From Caulobacter sp. 17J80-11 (GTDB lineage: Bacteria > Pseudomonadota > Alphaproteobacteria > Caulobacterales > Caulobacteraceae): a DNA stretch of 64,000 nucleotides. The DNA lies in contig NZ_JACSJI010000018.1 of assembly GCF_014349105.1 (NCBI RefSeq), forward strand, positions 1-64,000, written 5' to 3'. Of this stretch, positions 46,519-55,169 are shown in pieces. The first letter of the stretch is position 1. The number at the start of each line of letters is the position of its first letter. Both the position numbers and the translations under genes were made by a program. The notes under the pieces were generated by a model, which was given only the letters and a program-made list of their open reading frames with translations, was not told the DNA's origin and made no database searches.

Positions 46519-46797
46519 TCAGTCGCGGAAGGGGGAAACCGGCGCGCGGCGGTCGCGCACGCGCAGCGGGACCGGCACGAGTTTGGGCGGCGGATTGAGC
46601 GCCATCCAGGCGGCGGCGAGGCTGAAGCCCGCGGCGGCCACCAGGGCGACCGAGCCGCCGGCGGCGAGCACGGCGCGCGGCATGACCAGAAGAGCCGCGA
46701 CGGCGGTGAACAGGAGTCCGGCAAGGGTCGCTGTCCGCGCCACGCCCGCCCCCCGGGCTTCCTTGCGATCAATCCTGTCCACCGCCGTCGTCCCCAT
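46519..46797 (-). CDS. Small two-helix membrane protein of unknown function
   Basis: 92 residues. A basic amphipathic N-terminus (MGTTAVDRIDRKEARGAG) is followed by two hydrophobic helices (LAGLLFTAVAALLVMPRAVLAA and SVALVAAAGFSLAAAWMAL) and a short basic tail. No family recognised. Start placed at ATG 46797; the frame extends to 46854 with another possible start. It lies 100 nt upstream of the MFS gene on the same strand. Confidence 0.55.
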   Translation of the reverse strand: MGTTAVDRIDRKEARGAGVARTATLAGLLFTAVAALLVMPRAVLAAGGSVALVAAAGFSLAAAWMALNPPPKLVPVPLRVRDRRAPVSPFRD

Positions 46798-47044
46798 GGC
46801 CCGTTCGGTGAGGACGAGGTACCCGCCCGCCCCACAATCGGGAATTGTGCCCATCCGCCGCAGGGAGAGCGCTGCTATGCCAAACCGGTGCGGAATCTGG
46901 GCGTAGTCATTCGCAACGCGAGGGGCAGTGCGGCGCCCCGCCGCAGTCGCGACAATTTGTCAGCTGCCGCCGAACGCGGGTCGCCTGGGGGTTGTTTTCT
47001 TCTCCAGCCACGGTTCTTCTGGCTGGATGCAGGCTTTGTTCGCG

Positions 47045-47989
47045 ATGACCAGGCTCGGTGCGGCGGTGTTGGCGGTCCTCCTGTCGGCGGACTCCGGCGC
47101 CTGCGCGCCGCTGGGCCCGGTCGCCCCGGGGGCGCCGATCGCGGCCATGGCCACCGCCACGGTCCCCGCCGTCACGCGCAAGTACGCCTCCTGCGGCGAC
47201 GCCGAACCCCGCTTCCGCGAGGCCGCCCGCCACAACGCCGAGAAGCTGGACACCCTGGTGTGGGCCCCGTTCGGGGTCGAGGAGCACGGCTGGGAGGCCT
47301 ACGCGCCCCTGATGGGGCACGAGATCGGCACGACCTGCGGCTTCGGCACGCCGGCCTTCGCCCAGGCGCTGGCGACCTGGCAGCTGCGCTACAACCTTCC
47401 GGCCGACGGCGAATTCGGGCCCGACACCTTCGAGGTGCTGAAAGGCGTGCTGCAGGAGCGCCGGCCGTTCGTCATGGCGCGGCTCAACGGTGAATGTCCG
47501 GAAGGCCCGACCCAGGTCCAGCTGGTGGCCATCCCGCCTGCCGAGGAGACCTTCGCGCGCGAAGGCCGCCAGCTGCGCCCCGAAGTGCTGTCCGCCTGGC
47601 GTCGCATGGTCGAGGCCGCCCGCGCCGAAGTGCCGGCCGTCCGCAACGATCCGACCGCCCTGACCCTGTTCTCGGGCTATCGCGATCCGGCCTCGGACGA
47701 GGCGCGCTGCACCGCCGAGGGCAATTGCGACGGCGCACGCCGCGCCGCCTGCTCGCCGCATCGCACCGGCACCGCCGTCGACGTCAACGTCGGCTGGGTC
47801 GAGGGGCAGACGGCGGACTCCGTCACCTTCGAGAACCGCCTGCACCAGACCCGCTCGCCGGCGTACCGCTGGCTGGTCGAGAACGCCCACCGCTTCGGCT
47901 TCGTGAACTACGTGTTCGAACCCTGGCACTGGGAATGGGTCGGCCCGGCCGACAGCACGGTCACGGCCGCGGCCAGCCCGCCGCCCTGA
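47045..47989 (+). CDS. Secreted D-Ala-D-Ala carboxypeptidase-like protein (VanY type) with N-terminal PG-binding-like domain
   Basis: 314 residues. A hydrophobic signal sequence (LGAAVLAVLL) is followed by a PG_binding_1-like segment (QALATWQLRYNLPADGEFGPDTFEVLK, about 95-130) and an M15B peptidase domain with SGYRDPASDEARC, the zinc-binding HRTGTAVDVNVGW (HxxxxxxD) and FEPWHWEWVG (catalytic Glu and third His). It would trim peptidoglycan or a peptide terminus in the periplasm. Start chosen at ATG 47045; an ATG at 47027 is equally readable. Its 3' end overlaps the PepSY gene by 29 bp. Confidence 0.85.
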   Translation: MTRLGAAVLAVLLSADSGACAPLGPVAPGAPIAAMATATVPAVTRKYASCGDAEPRFREAARHNAEKLDTLVWAPFGVEEHGWEAYAPLMGHEIGTTCGFGTPAFAQALATWQLRYNLPADGEFGPDTFEVLKGVLQERRPFVMARLNGECPEGPTQVQLVAIPPAEETFAREGRQLRPEVLSAWRRMVEAARAEVPAVRNDPTALTLFSGYRDPASDEARCTAEGNCDGARRAACSPHRTGTAVDVNVGWVEGQTADSVTFENRLHQTRSPAYRWLVENAHRFGFVNYVFEPWHWEWVGPADSTVTAAASPPP

Positions 47990-49295
47990 GCCGGCTCCAG
48001 CTCCACTCCGCCGCCAGGGCCGCAAGCAGGGAGGCGCCGACCAGCGGATAGAACACCGCGATGGGCGCGATCACCGCCAGCAGGCCGTGGCCGACACGCG
48101 GGTCGGCCGGCGCCGGCGGCACGGCCAGGCCGGAGCCCTTGGGCCTACGCTTCCACCACATCACCGGCGCGGTGACGGTCAGGGTCAGCAGGCCGAGGCA
48201 TCCGGCCAGCATCAGCAGCTGATTGGCGCGGCCGTACTGCTGGCCCTGGTGGACCGAGATCCCCCACTCGATGGCCTTGGCGGCGGGGCCGTACGCGCGA
48301 TAGCCCACGTCGCCCAGCACGCGCCCGTCGTACTGGTCGACATAGAGGGTGCGGGTGTCCTCGACCCGATCCGGCCGGTAGGCGAGGGCGTAGACGCCGT
48401 CCGGCCCCTTGGGCGCGTTGATCGCGAACGGCTTGGGCAGGCCGACGGCCGTCCCGATCGCCGCGGCCCGCGCGAAGCCGATCGGATCGCCGGGGGGCGA
48501 TGATATCGGCGTCGGCCGAGCCTCCAGCGCCCAGGGCAGGTCGGCGTGGCCGTCGTGGTTGGAGGTCGAGGCGCTGGGCGCGTTCGGACGGCCGAGGCCG
48601 GCTTCCGTACTGATCCGCTGGACCTGCTTTCCCCAGACCGCCGACCAGGGCATGCCGGTGACCGCCAGGAACACCACGAAGGCGCCCGCGAACAGGCCGG
48701 TGACCGCGTGCAGGTCCCGCCAGAACACCCGGCGCTTCGGCGTGGCCCGGACCGTCACGACCCCGCCTCTCTGGCCGCGCGGCCACCATAGATAGACGCC
48801 GGTGGCGACCAGCACGACGGCCCAGCCGGCGGCGATCTCGATCAGGCAGTTGGCCCAGAATCCGAACTGGTCGAGGCTGTGGATCCGCTTGATCAGGTCC
48901 ATGACCCCGCCCTCCGGCGTCGCGCCGATCAGGTGCGCGTCGTAGGGATCGACGTAGGCGCTCAGCCGCTCGCCGCCGCCGACGTCCACGATCAGGCGCG
49001 CGGCCTCGGTCGGGCGTTCGGGCGGCGCGACCTGAACCACACGCCCGTCCAGCTCGGCGGCGGCGCCGGCCGCCCAGTCGTCGGGCGTAAGGAACGGGGC
49101 GCTCTGCGCGGGCACGGTCGCCAGGTCGCGGTAGAGGACGGCGTTGATCTCGTCCTTGAACAGGTAGAGCCCGCCGGTAATCGCCAGCGAAGCCAGGAAC
49201 GGCAGGACCAGCAGGCCGGCGATGAAGTGCCAGCGCCAGACCGCCCGGTACAGGGCGCCGGCGGGGGCGTGAGCGTCTGGGGGCAGCGTCGTCAT
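47961..49295 (-). CDS. PepSY-associated transmembrane domain protein
   Basis: 444 residues, about four to five membrane helices: one near residue 20, one near 160, one near 205 and two near the C-terminus. The PepSY-type periplasmic loops (VDPYDAHLIGATPE, YVDQYDGRVLGDVGYRA) and the HAVTGLFAGAFVVFLAVTG helix are family features, as is the opening YRAVWRWHFIAGLLVLPF. Such proteins are almost always next to TonB receptors and act in iron or haem uptake, probably as ferric reductases. ATG 49295, 12 nt after the receptor gene on the same strand. Confidence 0.92.
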   Translation of the reverse strand: MTTLPPDAHAPAGALYRAVWRWHFIAGLLVLPFLASLAITGGLYLFKDEINAVLYRDLATVPAQSAPFLTPDDWAAGAAAELDGRVVQVAPPERPTEAARLIVDVGGGERLSAYVDPYDAHLIGATPEGGVMDLIKRIHSLDQFGFWANCLIEIAAGWAVVLVATGVYLWWPRGQRGGVVTVRATPKRRVFWRDLHAVTGLFAGAFVVFLAVTGMPWSAVWGKQVQRISTEAGLGRPNAPSASTSNHDGHADLPWALEARPTPISSPPGDPIGFARAAAIGTAVGLPKPFAINAPKGPDGVYALAYRPDRVEDTRTLYVDQYDGRVLGDVGYRAYGPAAKAIEWGISVHQGQQYGRANQLLMLAGCLGLLTLTVTAPVMWWKRRPKGSGLAVPPAPADPRVGHGLLAVIAPIAVFYPLVGASLLAALAAEWSWSRLRAAGWPRP

Positions 49296-49307
49296 GGGCT
49301 TTCCCCG

Positions 49308-51368
49308 TCAGAACCGGTAGCGGAGGCCGCCGAACACGCCGCGCCCTTCACCTGGGTAAAAGACCGCGCTGGCCGTCGTGGCGACCGGCACGGCGCTGAA
49401 CTCGGCGACGTAGCGCTCGTCGGTCAGGTTGCGGGCGTCCACGAAGGCGGTGACGCCGTTCTGGAAGTCCCAGCCGGCGTTCAGCGACCAGACCGTGTAG
49501 CCCGGCGCGCGGAAGGTGTTGGCGTAGTCGACGTAGACGCCCTTCGGCCGCCACTGGACCGCCGGCGCCAGGAACCAGCCGGACGGGTGGTTGTAGGTCA
49601 GCTCGGCCTGGTACTGGTGCTCGGGCACGACCGGCAGGCGGTTGTCGCCGTAAACCGGATCCGCGTCGAAGCGGAAGTCGCTGTAGGTGTAGGTCTGCTG
49701 CAGCGACAGGCCGCCGACCGACGAGGCGGGGAGGGGGATGCGCCAGTCCAGCGCCGCCTCGACGCCCTGGTGGATCATGTTCCCGGCGTTGAAGGTGGCG
49801 GCCGGGATGTTCTTGGCCGGATCGACGACGAAGTTCAGCATCTCGCCCTCGATCTCGGAGCGATAGATCGCCAGGTCCCAGGTGATCCGCCCCTGGCGGC
49901 CGCGCGTGCCGAGCTCGGCGGTCCAGGCCTTCTGCTCGTTCACGGGCACGAAGCTGGCCGCGGTCCCTTGCACCAGCGCCCCGAAGGTCGGCGGCTCCAC
50001 GGAGCGGGTGATGTTGGCGTAGACCTGCGGCCCGCTCTCGGCCTGCCACATCACGCCGATGCGCGGCGCGAACCACTCGAAGTCCTTCGACGCGGAGAAC
50101 GGCGTCGGGAAGCGGCGGTCGAAGTCCCGCGAGGCGTGGCCCCACGAGCCGCCGGCCACCAGGGCCAGCTCCGGCTGCACGAACAGCCGGCCCTCGGCGA
50201 ACAGGTCCAGCCCCGAGGCCTCCTGCGTGGCGTCCACCGTCTGGGCGCCGCGGTCGCCGGCGACATTGACGAACTGCTTCGCCTTGAGATCGCCCTGCCG
50301 GTAGAAGCCGCCCCAATAGAGGTCGGCCTTGAGCCCGGCGAACGTACCCGCCCAGTCGAACCGCCCGAAGGCGCCCTGCGACTGGCTCTCCTGGTCGACC
50401 ACCTGGAAGATCGGGTGGAACAGGCTCTTGGTCGTGCCGTAGACCGCGCCCTGGAAGCTGAGGTCGTCGCTCAGCCGCCAGGTCGTCTGCAGGGTCGTGC
50501 GCAGGAAGCTCTGATCACGCGCGTTGTCGTTGACGATGTTGGTCAGCGGCGCGGTCCGGGGTGCGTTCAGGGCCTGGAACAGGTTGAGGGCGCCCGGCGC
50601 CTCCTGCTGGATGTCGGCGCCGTAGACGATCAGGCGGACCTCGCCGTTTTCGCCGAACGCCCGGCCGATGTTGGCGGTGGCCCGGGCCTGGGTCTGGCTG
50701 CTCTGGTCGCGCCAGCCGTCCACGGTCATGGCGTCGAGGTTGGCGTAGACGTCCCAATCGCCGCTGACCTGCGCCACCGAGCCCTGCGCACGGAGGGTGC
50801 CGAACGAGCCGCCCTCCAGCCGCAGCAGGTAGTCCGACTCCGCCGTCCGGCCGGTCGGCGTCACGATGTTGACCGTGCCGCCCAGCTGGGAGCCGCCGAA
50901 GCGCAGCGCGTTGCCCCCGCGATAGACCTCGATGTAGCGGGCGGTGAGGGGATCGATCCCCTGGAAGTCGGAGAAGCCGTCCGGATCGGCGAACGGCACG
51001 CCGTCCTGGGCCAGCAGCACCCCGCGCTGGTGGAAGCCCTGCCCGACGCCGGAGCCGCGGATCGAAATCCGCGACTCCTCGCCGTAGCGCTTCTGGGTCA
51101 GCACGCCGGGTACGTCGCGCAGCATGTCGGCGAGGCCCTGGGCGGTGCGGTTCTCGAAGGTCTCGTCGGCGACGACGGAGACCGCGCCGGGCGTGCGCGA
51201 CAGCCGCTCGCGCGCGGCCGCCACCACCGGCGGATCCATGGGATTGCGCGTGGCGGTGACGATGACCGTGTCGACGCTCGTCGGTTCTTCAGGCGGGGCC
51301 TCGGCGGCCGCCGCGGCGGTGTGGGCCAGCAGGGCGAAGCTGGCGCCGGTCAGCAGGAGACGTTTCAT
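49308..51368 (-). CDS. TonB-dependent outer-membrane receptor
   Basis: 686 residues with a signal peptide (cleaved after AAAAA), a TonB-box-like DTVIVTATRN near residue 33, a plug domain (NRTAQGLADMLRDVPGVLTQ, IRGSGVGQGFHQRGVL, IEVYRGGNALRFGGSQLGGTVNIV) and a 22-strand barrel ending in the required aromatic residue (GLRYRF). Ligand unknown; the neighbouring PepSY and DUF2946 genes point to siderophore or metal transport. It is preceded by a DUF2946 gene and followed by the PepSY gene, all co-directional. Confidence 0.95.
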   Translation of the reverse strand: MKRLLLTGASFALLAHTAAAAAEAPPEEPTSVDTVIVTATRNPMDPPVVAAARERLSRTPGAVSVVADETFENRTAQGLADMLRDVPGVLTQKRYGEESRISIRGSGVGQGFHQRGVLLAQDGVPFADPDGFSDFQGIDPLTARYIEVYRGGNALRFGGSQLGGTVNIVTPTGRTAESDYLLRLEGGSFGTLRAQGSVAQVSGDWDVYANLDAMTVDGWRDQSSQTQARATANIGRAFGENGEVRLIVYGADIQQEAPGALNLFQALNAPRTAPLTNIVNDNARDQSFLRTTLQTTWRLSDDLSFQGAVYGTTKSLFHPIFQVVDQESQSQGAFGRFDWAGTFAGLKADLYWGGFYRQGDLKAKQFVNVAGDRGAQTVDATQEASGLDLFAEGRLFVQPELALVAGGSWGHASRDFDRRFPTPFSASKDFEWFAPRIGVMWQAESGPQVYANITRSVEPPTFGALVQGTAASFVPVNEQKAWTAELGTRGRQGRITWDLAIYRSEIEGEMLNFVVDPAKNIPAATFNAGNMIHQGVEAALDWRIPLPASSVGGLSLQQTYTYSDFRFDADPVYGDNRLPVVPEHQYQAELTYNHPSGWFLAPAVQWRPKGVYVDYANTFRAPGYTVWSLNAGWDFQNGVTAFVDARNLTDERYVAEFSAVPVATTASAVFYPGEGRGVFGGLRYRF

Positions 51369-51537
51369 GTGTGCCGTTCGCCGGCGGCTTCAAGCCTTTG
51401 CCGGACCTTCGGAATTCTGATCAGGCGCGCCGCGTCGGCGGGACGGGCGCGGCGCCGTTAACCATGCCGGAGCGGGACTCGGGCCAGGGTCGCGGACGCG
51501 GCGGCGCGCTCCGGCGACGGGGCCGAAGCGCGGGCGG

Positions 51538-51951
51538 TCAGATCCGGAAAGGCGGCGCCTGGGACGGCGGCGGCGGCGCGGCCAGACCGCGGCCGGGCGC
51601 GGGAGCGCTCGGGGCGTCGAACCGGTGGGCCGGGAGAGCCACGCCGGCGTAGGCGAACGGCGCGGCGACCGGCGTGAGCGGCGAGGCCGCGTGGCCGGTG
51701 AAGGCGCAAGCGGCGTCGTGGGGCGTCTTGCCGCCGTGGTCGTCGTCGCTCGGCGGGGCCTGGTCGGCGTCGATGTGGACGACCTTGGCGCCGTAGGCGG
51801 TGCAGAGCACGATCGGCACGACGTCGGACCTGGCGTCGGTCGCCAGCATGAAGCCGGGCGGGACCAGCACCTTCAGCGCGATGGCCACCGCCGCCAGCGT
51901 CAGGAACGCGGCGTGAGGGAGATCGGCGAAGCGGAAGGACCCGATGCGCAT
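51538..51951 (-). CDS. DUF2946-like periplasmic protein
   Basis: About 137 residues: a hydrophobic N-terminal segment (AAFLTLAAVAIALKVLVPPGFMLATD) followed by a Cys-containing region (IVLCTAYGAKVV), an acidic/His segment (HIDADQAPPSDDDHGG) with CAFTGH, and a disordered Pro-rich tail. Length and pattern fit DUF2946, often beside metal-linked TonB receptors. The Asp/His-rich stretch could bind metal. Start is uncertain: ATG 51951 is used here, but an ATG at 51993 would add 14 residues. It lies upstream of the TonB receptor gene on the same strand. Confidence 0.75.
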   Translation of the reverse strand: MRIGSFRFADLPHAAFLTLAAVAIALKVLVPPGFMLATDARSDVVPIVLCTAYGAKVVHIDADQAPPSDDDHGGKTPHDAACAFTGHAASPLTPVAAPFAYAGVALPAHRFDAPSAPAPGRGLAAPPPPSQAPPFRI

Positions 51952-52032
51952 CGGCGCGGCCTGTAGGACGGCGGGGAGCCGGACGCAACGCATAACAGCA
52001 CAGCCGGCGGTCCAGTTCGCCACACCCGTTTA

Positions 52033-52070
52033 TCGCCTAAGATATATTATGCGAAATTACGATTATGGGG
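52033..52070. promoter_or_regulatory. AT-rich segment upstream of the DUF2946-TonB-PepSY set
   Basis: CTAAGATATATTATGCGAAA continues into ATTACGATTATG, a strongly AT-rich run in a very GC-rich surrounding. Read on the minus strand it offers a -10-like ATAATA. It probably carries the promoter of the metal-uptake set and perhaps a Fur-type site; no clear box is visible. Confidence 0.45.
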
Positions 52071-52071
52071 C

Positions 52072-52401
52072 TCAGGCGCAGCGCGCCTCGAGCCACAGGT
52101 CGTCTTCTTCGCTCCAGCACTGGAAACGGTCCTCGCGGATGTCGAGGATTTCGTCTTCGCGTTCGTCCCAGATCACGCTCAGCGCCTGCAGCCGGCGCAC
52201 GTCGGCGCCGGGCGTGCGGCTGACCTGGTCCAGACGGTTGCGGCTGAAGCGCAGCCGAACCCGGCCGTCCCCCAGTTCTTCGCGCCGGTCGCCCAGGCGC
52301 ACCACGACGGCGACCTCGGCCGTCGTCAGGCCGCGGCGGAAACGCAGGCCCGGCCACAGCGTGTGGCTGGCGAGGCCGGCGGTTTCGATCTGGCGGGTCA
52401 T
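52072..52401 (-). CDS. Unknown small protein divergent from the WYL regulator
   Basis: 109 residues, no signal peptide and no recognised family. N-terminal half LWPGLRFRRGLTTAEVAVVVRLGDRR, then FSRNRLDQVSRTPGADVRRL, with an acidic C-terminal part rich in Glu/Asp/Trp (WDEREDEILDIREDRFQCW). Codon use fits the replicon, so it is a plausible gene. Being divergently transcribed from a WYL regulator across 70 bp makes it a candidate target of that regulator. Confidence 0.65.
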   Translation of the reverse strand: MTRQIETAGLASHTLWPGLRFRRGLTTAEVAVVVRLGDRREELGDGRVRLRFSRNRLDQVSRTPGADVRRLQALSVIWDEREDEILDIREDRFQCWSEEDDLWLEARCA

Positions 52402-52471
52402 GGCGAAGGCTCCTTGCCGTCTGATGCTGACAAGCTAGGCTCCGGTTGCGTCAGATTCGGTCGCAGGTTTC

Positions 52472-53461
52472 ATGCGCCACGAGAAGGCTGAGATTCTACT
52501 TCAACTGGCCCGCCGGCTGGCGGCCAGCGCCGAGGGCCTGACCCTCGACGAAATGGCCGAGGCCGCTGGCGTCGGCCGCCGCACGGCCGAGCGCATGCGC
52601 GACGCGCTCTGGCAGCTGTTCCCGCAGATGACCGAGAGCCCGGACGGCTCTTCGAAGCGCTTCCGCATCCCCGGCGGCCTGGACGGCTTCCTGCAGGGCC
52701 CGACCGCCGAAGAGCTGGTGTCGCTCGGCGCCGCCGTCGACGAGTTCGAACTGCGCGGCGCGACCGACCGGGCTGAAGCGCTGCGCACGTTGGATCTGAA
52801 GGTGCGCAGCGCCATGCGGGCGGCCGACCGTCGGCGAATGGCGCCCGACATCGAAGCGTTGATGCGGGCCCAGGCCGCCGCCGTGCAGGCCGGGCCGCGC
52901 TCGACCGAGGATCAGCGCGTGGTCGCCACCGTGCGCCACGCCCTGATGGCCATGAAGGCGGTTCGCTTCGTCTATCGCGGCGGCTCCGCGCCCGGAACGT
53001 GGCGGACAGTGACGCCCTACGGCCTGATCTTCGCGCGGGTGAACTATCTGGTCGCCGCCGACCAGGGCTCGACCGAACCGAAAACCCGCCGGCTGGACCG
53101 CATCGAGCAGATCGAGGTGCTGGAGGACGTGCCGGCCGCCCCTCCCCCCGACTTCGATCTGCAGGCCTTCGCCGACCGCTCCTTCGGCATCTACCAGGAC
53201 GCCGTCGAGGACGTGGTCCTGCGCGTCCGCCCCGAAAAGGCCGAGGACGCCTACGCCTGGCGCTTCCACTCGACCCAGACCTTGGAGCCGCAGGATGACG
53301 GCTCGGTCCTCGTGCGCTTCCACGCCAGCGGCATGCGCGAACTGGCTTGGCACCTGTTCAGCTGGGAAGACCAGATCGAGATTTTGGCCCCCGCTTCCCT
53401 GCGCACCCGCATGATCGAGCTGCTGCGCGGCGCCCTGGCCCGTCACGAGGGGACGGCGTAG
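52472..53461 (+). CDS. WYL-domain transcriptional regulator
   Basis: 329 residues. N-terminal winged HTH (LARRLAASAEGLTLDEMAEAAGVGRRTAERMRDALWQLFP), a linker, then a WYL ligand-binding domain (about 130-220: RFVYRGGSAPGTWRTVTPYGLIFARVNYLVAADQ) and a WCX-like C-terminus (ELAWHLFSWEDQIEILAPASLRTRM). WYL regulators respond to nucleic acid fragments or cyclic nucleotides and often control defence or DNA-repair genes; here only the divergent 109-residue gene is nearby. ATG 52472. Confidence 0.92.
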   Translation: MRHEKAEILLQLARRLAASAEGLTLDEMAEAAGVGRRTAERMRDALWQLFPQMTESPDGSSKRFRIPGGLDGFLQGPTAEELVSLGAAVDEFELRGATDRAEALRTLDLKVRSAMRAADRRRMAPDIEALMRAQAAAVQAGPRSTEDQRVVATVRHALMAMKAVRFVYRGGSAPGTWRTVTPYGLIFARVNYLVAADQGSTEPKTRRLDRIEQIEVLEDVPAAPPPDFDLQAFADRSFGIYQDAVEDVVLRVRPEKAEDAYAWRFHSTQTLEPQDDGSVLVRFHASGMRELAWHLFSWEDQIEILAPASLRTRMIELLRGALARHEGTA

Positions 53462-53469
53462 GGCCCGCC

Positions 53470-53548
53470 CTCGTCCTTCGACGGGCTCAGGATGAGGGCT
53501 ACTGAAGCGATAGTAGAAATCCTCATCCTGAGCTTGTCGAAGGACGAG
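53470..53548 (-). repeat. Dispersed hairpin repeat, family B, copy 2
   Basis: Same 28-bp arms as 27235-27313 and a matching 23-nt loop in reverse orientation (GCTACTGAAGCGATAGTAGA followed by AAT). It lies between the convergent WYL regulator and MBL hydrolase genes. Confidence 0.85.
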
Positions 53549-53561
53549 GATTTCGGCCCCG

Positions 53562-54374
53562 CTACAGCTCCACCTCGAACCGCAGCCCGTCGAACGCCGG
53601 TTCCACCCCCGCCGGCAGGCGCGCGGCCAGCATCTCGTAGTCGAGGTCGACGTGCAGGTTGGTCAGGATGGCGCGGCGCGGCTTCACCTCGGCGATCCAG
53701 GCCAGGGCCTTGTCCACGTGGGCGTGGGTCGGGTGCGGGGTCCAGCGCAGGGCGTCGACGATCCAGACCTCCACCCCCGACAGTGCGATCAGGGCGTCGG
53801 GGCCCAGGGCCGAGACGTCCGGCGAATAGGCCAGCGGCCCGAAGCGATAGCCGACCGAACGGATCGCCCCGTGCTCCTGGTCGAAGGTGCGCACCGGGAT
53901 CTCGCCGGAAGGGCCGTCCACCGCCCAGGCCTCGCCGTGCGGCGGGATCTTGTAGGCGTCGCAGATGGCCGGATAGCCGGCCTGATCCTGAAAGATGTAG
54001 TCGAAGCGGGTGATCAGGCTGGCGTGGGTGGCCGCGTCCATGAAGCACGGCACACGCCGGCGCATCTTGCCCGCGAAGCAGCGCAGGTCGTCGATCCCGT
54101 GCACCTGGTCGGCGTGGTCGTGGGTGTAGAGGGTGGCGTCGACCCGCTTGGCCCCGGCCGCGGCGGTCTGGCTGCGGAAATCCGGCGAAGTATCCACCAC
54201 CACGGTGGTGGCCTGCATCGGGTCCGGAAACGGCGTCCGGCGCAGCATCAGCGAGCAGCGCGAGCGCCGGTTGCGGGGATCGTTCGGATCGCACAGGCCC
54301 CAGTCGCCGTCCGCGCGCGGCACGCCCCCGGAGGAGCCGCTGCCCAGGATGGTGACCTCGAGGCCGCCGCTCAC
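53562..54374 (-). CDS. MBL-fold metallohydrolase, PhnP-like
   Basis: 270 residues of the metallo-beta-lactamase fold with the zinc motif YTHDHADQVHG (about residue 85), the opening VTILGSGSSGGVPRADG, and TPHPTHAHVDKALAWI plus NLHVDLDYEML supplying later ligands. Closest in architecture to PhnP, a phosphodiesterase of cyclic phosphate intermediates; the phn pathway is not visible here, so the substrate is open. GTG start 54374 overlaps the tatD stop by 4 nt, so it is translated with tatD. Confidence 0.9.
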   Translation of the reverse strand: MSGGLEVTILGSGSSGGVPRADGDWGLCDPNDPRNRRSRCSLMLRRTPFPDPMQATTVVVDTSPDFRSQTAAAGAKRVDATLYTHDHADQVHGIDDLRCFAGKMRRRVPCFMDAATHASLITRFDYIFQDQAGYPAICDAYKIPPHGEAWAVDGPSGEIPVRTFDQEHGAIRSVGYRFGPLAYSPDVSALGPDALIALSGVEVWIVDALRWTPHPTHAHVDKALAWIAEVKPRRAILTNLHVDLDYEMLAARLPAGVEPAFDGLRFEVEL

Positions 54375-55150
54375 GGGCGCGGGATCCGGTCGAACAGGTT
54401 GAAGAAGGCGTCCTCGGTCCGCGCTTCCGCCTCCTCGCGGGTCCAACCGCGGATCTCGGCCAGCTTGTCGAGGATGTAGGGGATGTAGGCCGGCTCGTTC
54501 TTGCGCCCGCGCATGGGCACCGGCGCCAGGTACGGACAGTCGGTCTCGACGATGATCCGGTCGGCCGGGAAGTGGCGGATCACGTGGCGCACGCCGTCGG
54601 CGGCCTTGAAGGTGGCGATCCCCGAGACCGAGAACCAGGCGCCCAATTGTGCAGCCTTTTTCGCGAGTAGCGGGCCGGAGGTGTAGCAGTGCATGAGGAG
54701 CTTGAACGGGCCCTTCGCGTGCTCCTCCTCCAGGATCTCGGCCATGACGTCGTCGGCCTCGCGGGTGTGCACCACCAGCGGCAGGCCGGTCTCGCGCGCG
54801 GCGTCGACGTGGGCGCGGAACACCTGGGCCTGCACCTCGCGGGGGCTGAGGTCGTAATGGAAGTCCAGCCCGCACTCGCCGATGCCGACGACCTTGGGAC
54901 GGGCCGCCAGCGCGACCAGCTCGGCGGCCGTCAGGTCCGGGTTCTCCTTGGCCTCGTGCGGATGGGTGCCGACCGTGCACCACATGTCGTCGTGCGCCAT
55001 GGCCAGGGCGTGGGTCTTGTCGAAGGACGAGACCTTGTCGGAAATCTCCACCATCAGCCGGATCCCCGCCTCGCGGGCGCGGGCGATCACCTCGTCGCGG
55101 TCCTCGTCGAACTGGGCGGCGTGGAGGTTGACGTGGCTGTCGATGAGCAT
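54371..55150 (-). CDS. tatD: TatD-family metal-dependent hydrolase
   Basis: 259 residues of the TatD DNase family: GIGECGLDFHYDLS (metal Glu), VVHTREADDDV-type HTREADDVM, LLMHCYTSGPLLAKK, and VETDCPYLAPVPMRGRKNEPAYI. The usual N-terminal metal motif HxH reads DSHVNLHA here, so the second His of the pair is replaced by Asn while the first is kept. It lies 19 nt after holB and overlaps the downstream MBL gene by 4 nt, forming a tmk-holB-tatD-MBL unit, a common alphaproteobacterial order. Confidence 0.92.
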   Translation of the reverse strand: MLIDSHVNLHAAQFDEDRDEVIARAREAGIRLMVEISDKVSSFDKTHALAMAHDDMWCTVGTHPHEAKENPDLTAAELVALAARPKVVGIGECGLDFHYDLSPREVQAQVFRAHVDAARETGLPLVVHTREADDVMAEILEEEHAKGPFKLLMHCYTSGPLLAKKAAQLGAWFSVSGIATFKAADGVRHVIRHFPADRIIVETDCPYLAPVPMRGRKNEPAYIPYILDKLAEIRGWTREEAEARTEDAFFNLFDRIPRP

Positions 55151-55169
55151 GGTCGTCTTTAAGCTGGGA

